A stretch of 23,186 nt of DNA, taken from contig LRSR01011931.1 in assembly GCA_001579985.1 (NCBI GenBank), positions 1 to 23,186 on the forward strand, in the 5' to 3' direction. Numbering within the stretch: position 1 is the first letter of the stretch; each line of letters begins with the position of its first letter. The stretch is from Hypsibius dujardini (taxonomy: Eukaryota; Tardigrada; Eutardigrada; Parachela; Hypsibiidae). The notes below the pieces were generated by a model. It saw only the letters and a program-made list of their open reading frames with translations, searched no databases and was not told where the DNA came from. Below, piece by piece: positions 20,488-23,186 of the stretch. The position numbers and the translations under genes are program-made.

Positions 20488-21942
20488 GGCAGGCAGGCAG
20501 GCAGGCAGGCAGACAGGCAGGCAGGCAGATAGACAGACAGATAGACACAGACAGTTGCCGACTGACAGTTAGGCGGACACATATATAGTCAGACAGAAAA
20601 ACTTTACAAATGGATGGACAAAGACGGTCGCACATATACAGATAGACAAGGATAGGCAGCAGCCAAACTGGCAAGCGTGCCCAGCCAGTCAGATAGTAAA
20701 GCTAAGGCGATCGGACCGCCAGATGGACAATTTCACTTTGCGAAATTGTGCAATTCGGTTATTAAGTAAAACATTTCAGACATTCTGCAGAGCGGTGTTG
20801 AGTTTTGATCTTGACCAAGTACGTTTATCAATCCGGAAATTCTGGACGCTAAGCGCTTCTGGGTAGGTCTTAAGCATTCGGATTGTTCGAAATTTCGATT
20901 TACCGATGCTGACCATTTCTCGGCGTTTATGATAACATACTGTAGATCGTCGCAGGAACTGGGCAGTGCTTGTGTTGCGGTTGCGATTTTGCTGTTGGAG
21001 ACGAGCGTACCCCATCTTTCGGACTTCGTTGTGTCGACGTACTCCAAGTATTACGAAAAAGTCCTACAGATTCTTTTGCCGCTACAACACAGCTATGATC
21101 CACTACCGACTAACGGTACCACAATATTTGCCGTCTGTCTGCTTGTCTGTTTTTCTGCCTGTCTATCTGTCTGTTTGTCTACCTGCCTGTCTATCTGTCT
21201 ATCTGTCTGTCTGCGTGCCTGAGACTAACGTTTTAATACGTCTATGTCTATTGCAGATTACGTGACAGCAGCTTTGCACGCTATCGCGGTCAACTTCGGA
21301 CCCCTCCTCCGCTCGATCACAGTAGGCTTTCCCGAGCCTCTTCGCACAGGGATGGTTCGACACTCCTGGGCCTTCGCGAGTGATCTCCGTGAGCGCCTAA
21401 ACTGGACCTATGCTGCCGCCTACGTCCAACAGTTTGCTGGGAATGAACGGCTCTTTGCCCTGCTACGGACCGTCTTTTGTGAAGTTTTTGATACATGTGC
21501 TACTGTAAGGCAAGGAATTATCTATCGAACTTGGTAACTTACAAGTGTTAGGAAATGAGATTGTATGACTTTCCAGGCCGACATTTTGTTTATGCTAGCC
21601 GGACCAATTCAAGGTTTTGAGGCTGGCTTACAGACATTTTGTCAGGGCGGTCTGGAGAACGTTGCGGATACTTGGATGAAATGGTTTACCGCAGTGGCCG
21701 AGTCATGCCTGGACGAGACATCGTCTTCGGTTTCGGTCAAAGTGGAGAAACTGAGCGGCATACAATCCAGTTGGGTTATTTTCCTGTAGGTGACTTGACT
21801 TTATTACTGTTTGTCTGTCTGCTTGCCTGCTTGCAGGTTCTTTTATCAAACTTGTTGGTCTGTTTGCTAGTTTCCTGTCTATTGTTTTTCTGTCTGTCTC
21901 TTTCATCTCTGCATCTCCCTGTCTCTTTGGTGTTTATATCTA

Positions 21943-21991
<49 letters not shown>

Positions 21992-22683
21992 ATGTATGTA
22001 TGTATGTACGTGTGTCTGTGTGTCTTTATGTCTGTCTGTCTATACCTGCTTGCTTGTCTGCCAACATGCTGATCAATTTGCTTGTCTCTCTGGGTGGCTC
22101 CCTTCATTCATATGCCTGTATTTTGGTTTAGGGCGCTTTTTCTCGGTCATACGCCGCCATTTGATGGGGACAATCACATCAAACAGGGTGTCTCCGACTT
22201 CCTTCTTGGTACCGTTAACCGTGTCATCAACGGACTCACGGATAGTCTTTTAGGGCAAACGTCTTTACAAGGTTATGCCAAGGTGAGACAGACACACAAA
22301 TTGTGCGCTTTTAATTTGTTTTTGCGTGTTTCAAAAGTTCGTCTTTCTTTTTCCAGAAATTTGTTTCCATTGAGCGTGAAGTTCCCTCGCTTGATACCAA
22401 CCGTCAATGGTGGCCTTCGTTTCTCCAAACAGCCCCGGATCCTGTTTTAAGTGTAGCCATCGTGGAGCCAGCCGCCATTGAACTGGATCCCACGCAAACA
22501 GAAGCGCTAGTCTGTGATAATATGGTCAACGACGCAGTATGTGTGAAGATTGAGGAGCGTGCACCAAGCGTCACGGAGTCGTCGTCTGCAGTACTCACCG
22601 CCAGCGCGGTGCGGGTTAGCGGTCGTGCTGGCAAAGGCCGCAATCGCTGGCTAGACGAATGTCCCGATCACCGCACATGGTAA
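18350..22683 (+). CDS. RFX-like: RFX-family winged-helix transcription factor
   Basis: Exons: 18350-18431, 18514-18632, 18949-19146, 19223-19404, 19551-19670, 20020-20401, 20956-21115, 21257-21504, 21577-21785, 22132-22282, 22357-22683. All phases agree, giving 725 aa. The start sits in ACCATGG. The RFX DNA-binding domain is at about residues 134-209: ADWLKEHF, SLVPKGFLCDRYEEFC, PMNNATLGRFIRGVF, LETRRLGAR, then SRYFYNNLGVRP, parallel to the family's TRRLGTRG..SKYHYYGIR. RFX proteins bind X-box DNA in the nucleus and often control ciliary genes. Residues 235-620 look like a diverged form of the RFX B/C/dimerization region; PEPLRTGMVRHSWAFASDL resembles the LPDSLTQVIRKFAKQLDEW segment of RFX3. 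The N-terminus is acidic (ADFDGADDGMDGGMELD) with ITRIKTDD, a possible SUMO-type site. At 20020 an alternative acceptor TTGCAG|A would drop two residues. The subfamily is uncertain. Confidence 0.9.
19721..19945 (+). repeat. CTGT array in RFX intron 5, with shared unique flank
   Basis: TTTG, TCTG, CCTG and GTCGG units. It is preceded at 19700-19721 by the same 22-nt unique leader as the array at 9116. Confidence 0.9.
20443..20660 (+). repeat. CAGA/CAGG array in RFX intron 6
   Basis: A pure CAGA run (about 20454-20486) is followed by a pure CAGG run (about 20487-20510), then degenerate units. Its orientation is opposite to the arrays in introns 5, 7 and 9. Confidence 0.9.
21132..21222 (+). repeat. 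CTGT/CTAT array in RFX intron 7
   Basis: TCTG, CCTG and TATC units fill most of intron 21116-21256. Confidence 0.88.
21808..22075 (+). repeat. CTGT array with TATG run in RFX intron 9
   Basis: It includes the longest pure tract of the window, (CTGT) for about 47 nt at 21944-21990, followed by (TATG)n up to about 22009. The intron is 21786-22131. Confidence 0.9.
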
Positions 22684-22977
22684 TTGTAATTAATTTGAGA
22701 TGTGATGTTCTGCAGATAAACAACACAAATAGTCCGCCAAAAACTGAACTGTCCAGGCACTCATCGAAGGCACAGACAGACCCGATAGTGAGACAGATAG
22801 AGATGCATACAGCAGCCAAGCGATAGGCAGACAAACGTTCGAAGAATGACAAAGCGGCAGATAGTCTAAGGAATAGAGCGATATCCCACTAGAATAAAGC
22901 GCACGATCCGTGGTACAAACAACAACAAAAAAGGAGAAAAAGCTACCGTTTCAGACTTAAAACTAAAAAAATTTCAT
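22684..22977 (+). other. RFX 3' UTR and downstream flank
   Basis: It contains a degraded CAGA array (22778-22842), a poly(A) signal and an A-rich stretch (22918-22975) that separates the gene from the retroelement fragment. Confidence 0.6.
22893..22898 (+). promoter_or_regulatory. Poly(A) signal AATAAA of the RFX gene
   Basis: It lies 210 nt after the stop codon and is the first canonical hexamer downstream. Confidence 0.6.
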
Positions 22978-23186
22978 CTAGCCCGTAAGTGCAGGGGTGA
23001 GTGTTAATAACAGCACAAGCATTCCCCCGTGAATACTGATCTTCTGCTGTAAAAAATCAGTAGGTTTTTTATCCGGTCCGGTCAGCAATACGTCTTCTGG
23101 TGTCCGAGATTAGTCCCTTCGCTTGTACACCCCACGTCCCGAATTTTTCAAAGGCCAGCGGGACAAAGATGTATCGTCCTCCTAAT
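22978..23186 (-). pseudogene. C-terminal remnant of a retrotransposon reverse-transcriptase ORF, frameshifted
   Basis: On the - strand the frame entering at the window edge reads YIFVPLAFEKFGTWG, then RRRIADRTG, and stops at TAA (23069-23071). Shifted by one base at about 23073, the reading continues with FLQQKISIHGG and ends LTPALTG, TAG at 22978. VPLAFEKFG, GRRI-like and YLxQRISIAxxRGNA-like blocks are typical of the end of reverse-transcriptase polyproteins of invertebrate retroelements. The rest of the element, with the polymerase core, would lie beyond the right edge. The single-base break beside an A6 run makes this a decayed copy or a sequencing slip. The family call rests on motif memory only. 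Confidence 0.55.

Overview
The window is nuclear DNA of an invertebrate animal. Coding exons are GC-rich and interrupted by GT-AG introns of about 60 to 1,030 nt, introns and spacers are AT-rich, and three recognisable genes point to Metazoa: a Boule/DAZ-type RRM protein, an RFX transcription factor and an SRSF10-type SR protein. The phylum cannot be fixed by eye. A lophotrochozoan or flatworm-like animal is a weak guess.

I built six gene models by joining exons at splice sites that keep the reading frame; each one closes exactly in frame. Left to right: (1) a Boule-like RNA-binding protein, + strand, CDS 241-1984, 360 aa; (2) a CNOT7/CAF1/POP2 deadenylase, - strand, 3164-6123, 426 aa, convergent with gene 1; (3) an unrecognised protein of about 303 aa, + strand, 9723-11391, with a possible PH-like C-terminal half; (4) a short SRSF10-like SR protein, - strand, 12495-13751, 131 aa; (5) a tail-anchored coiled-coil protein, + strand, 14575-17561, 391 aa, head-to-head with gene 4; (6) an RFX-family transcription factor, + strand, 18350-22683, 725 aa in 11 coding exons. 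At the right edge, on the - strand, lies the frameshifted C-terminal end of a retrotransposon reverse-transcriptase ORF (22978-23186).

Three of the six genes act in RNA metabolism: a germline-type RNA binder, a poly(A) exonuclease and a splicing factor. Nothing indicates an operon or a joint pathway, so the neighbourhood is best read as ordinary gene-dense sequence.

The most striking non-coding property is a swarm of about 16 degenerate tetranucleotide arrays (CTGT/ACAG, with CCTG, CTGC and CTAT variants), covering roughly 2.5-3 kb. They lie in introns, 3' flanks and spacers, in both orientations, and two arrays 10.6 kb apart share the same unique 22-nt left flank, which suggests they spread as an element. 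Complementary arrays also flank whole exons, so their pre-mRNAs could fold around those exons. Other repeats are a three-copy SINE-like family (7127-8108), a small inverted-repeat element (6385-6531), and two tandem copies of a 180-nt element with inverted ends in the shared promoter of genes 4 and 5.
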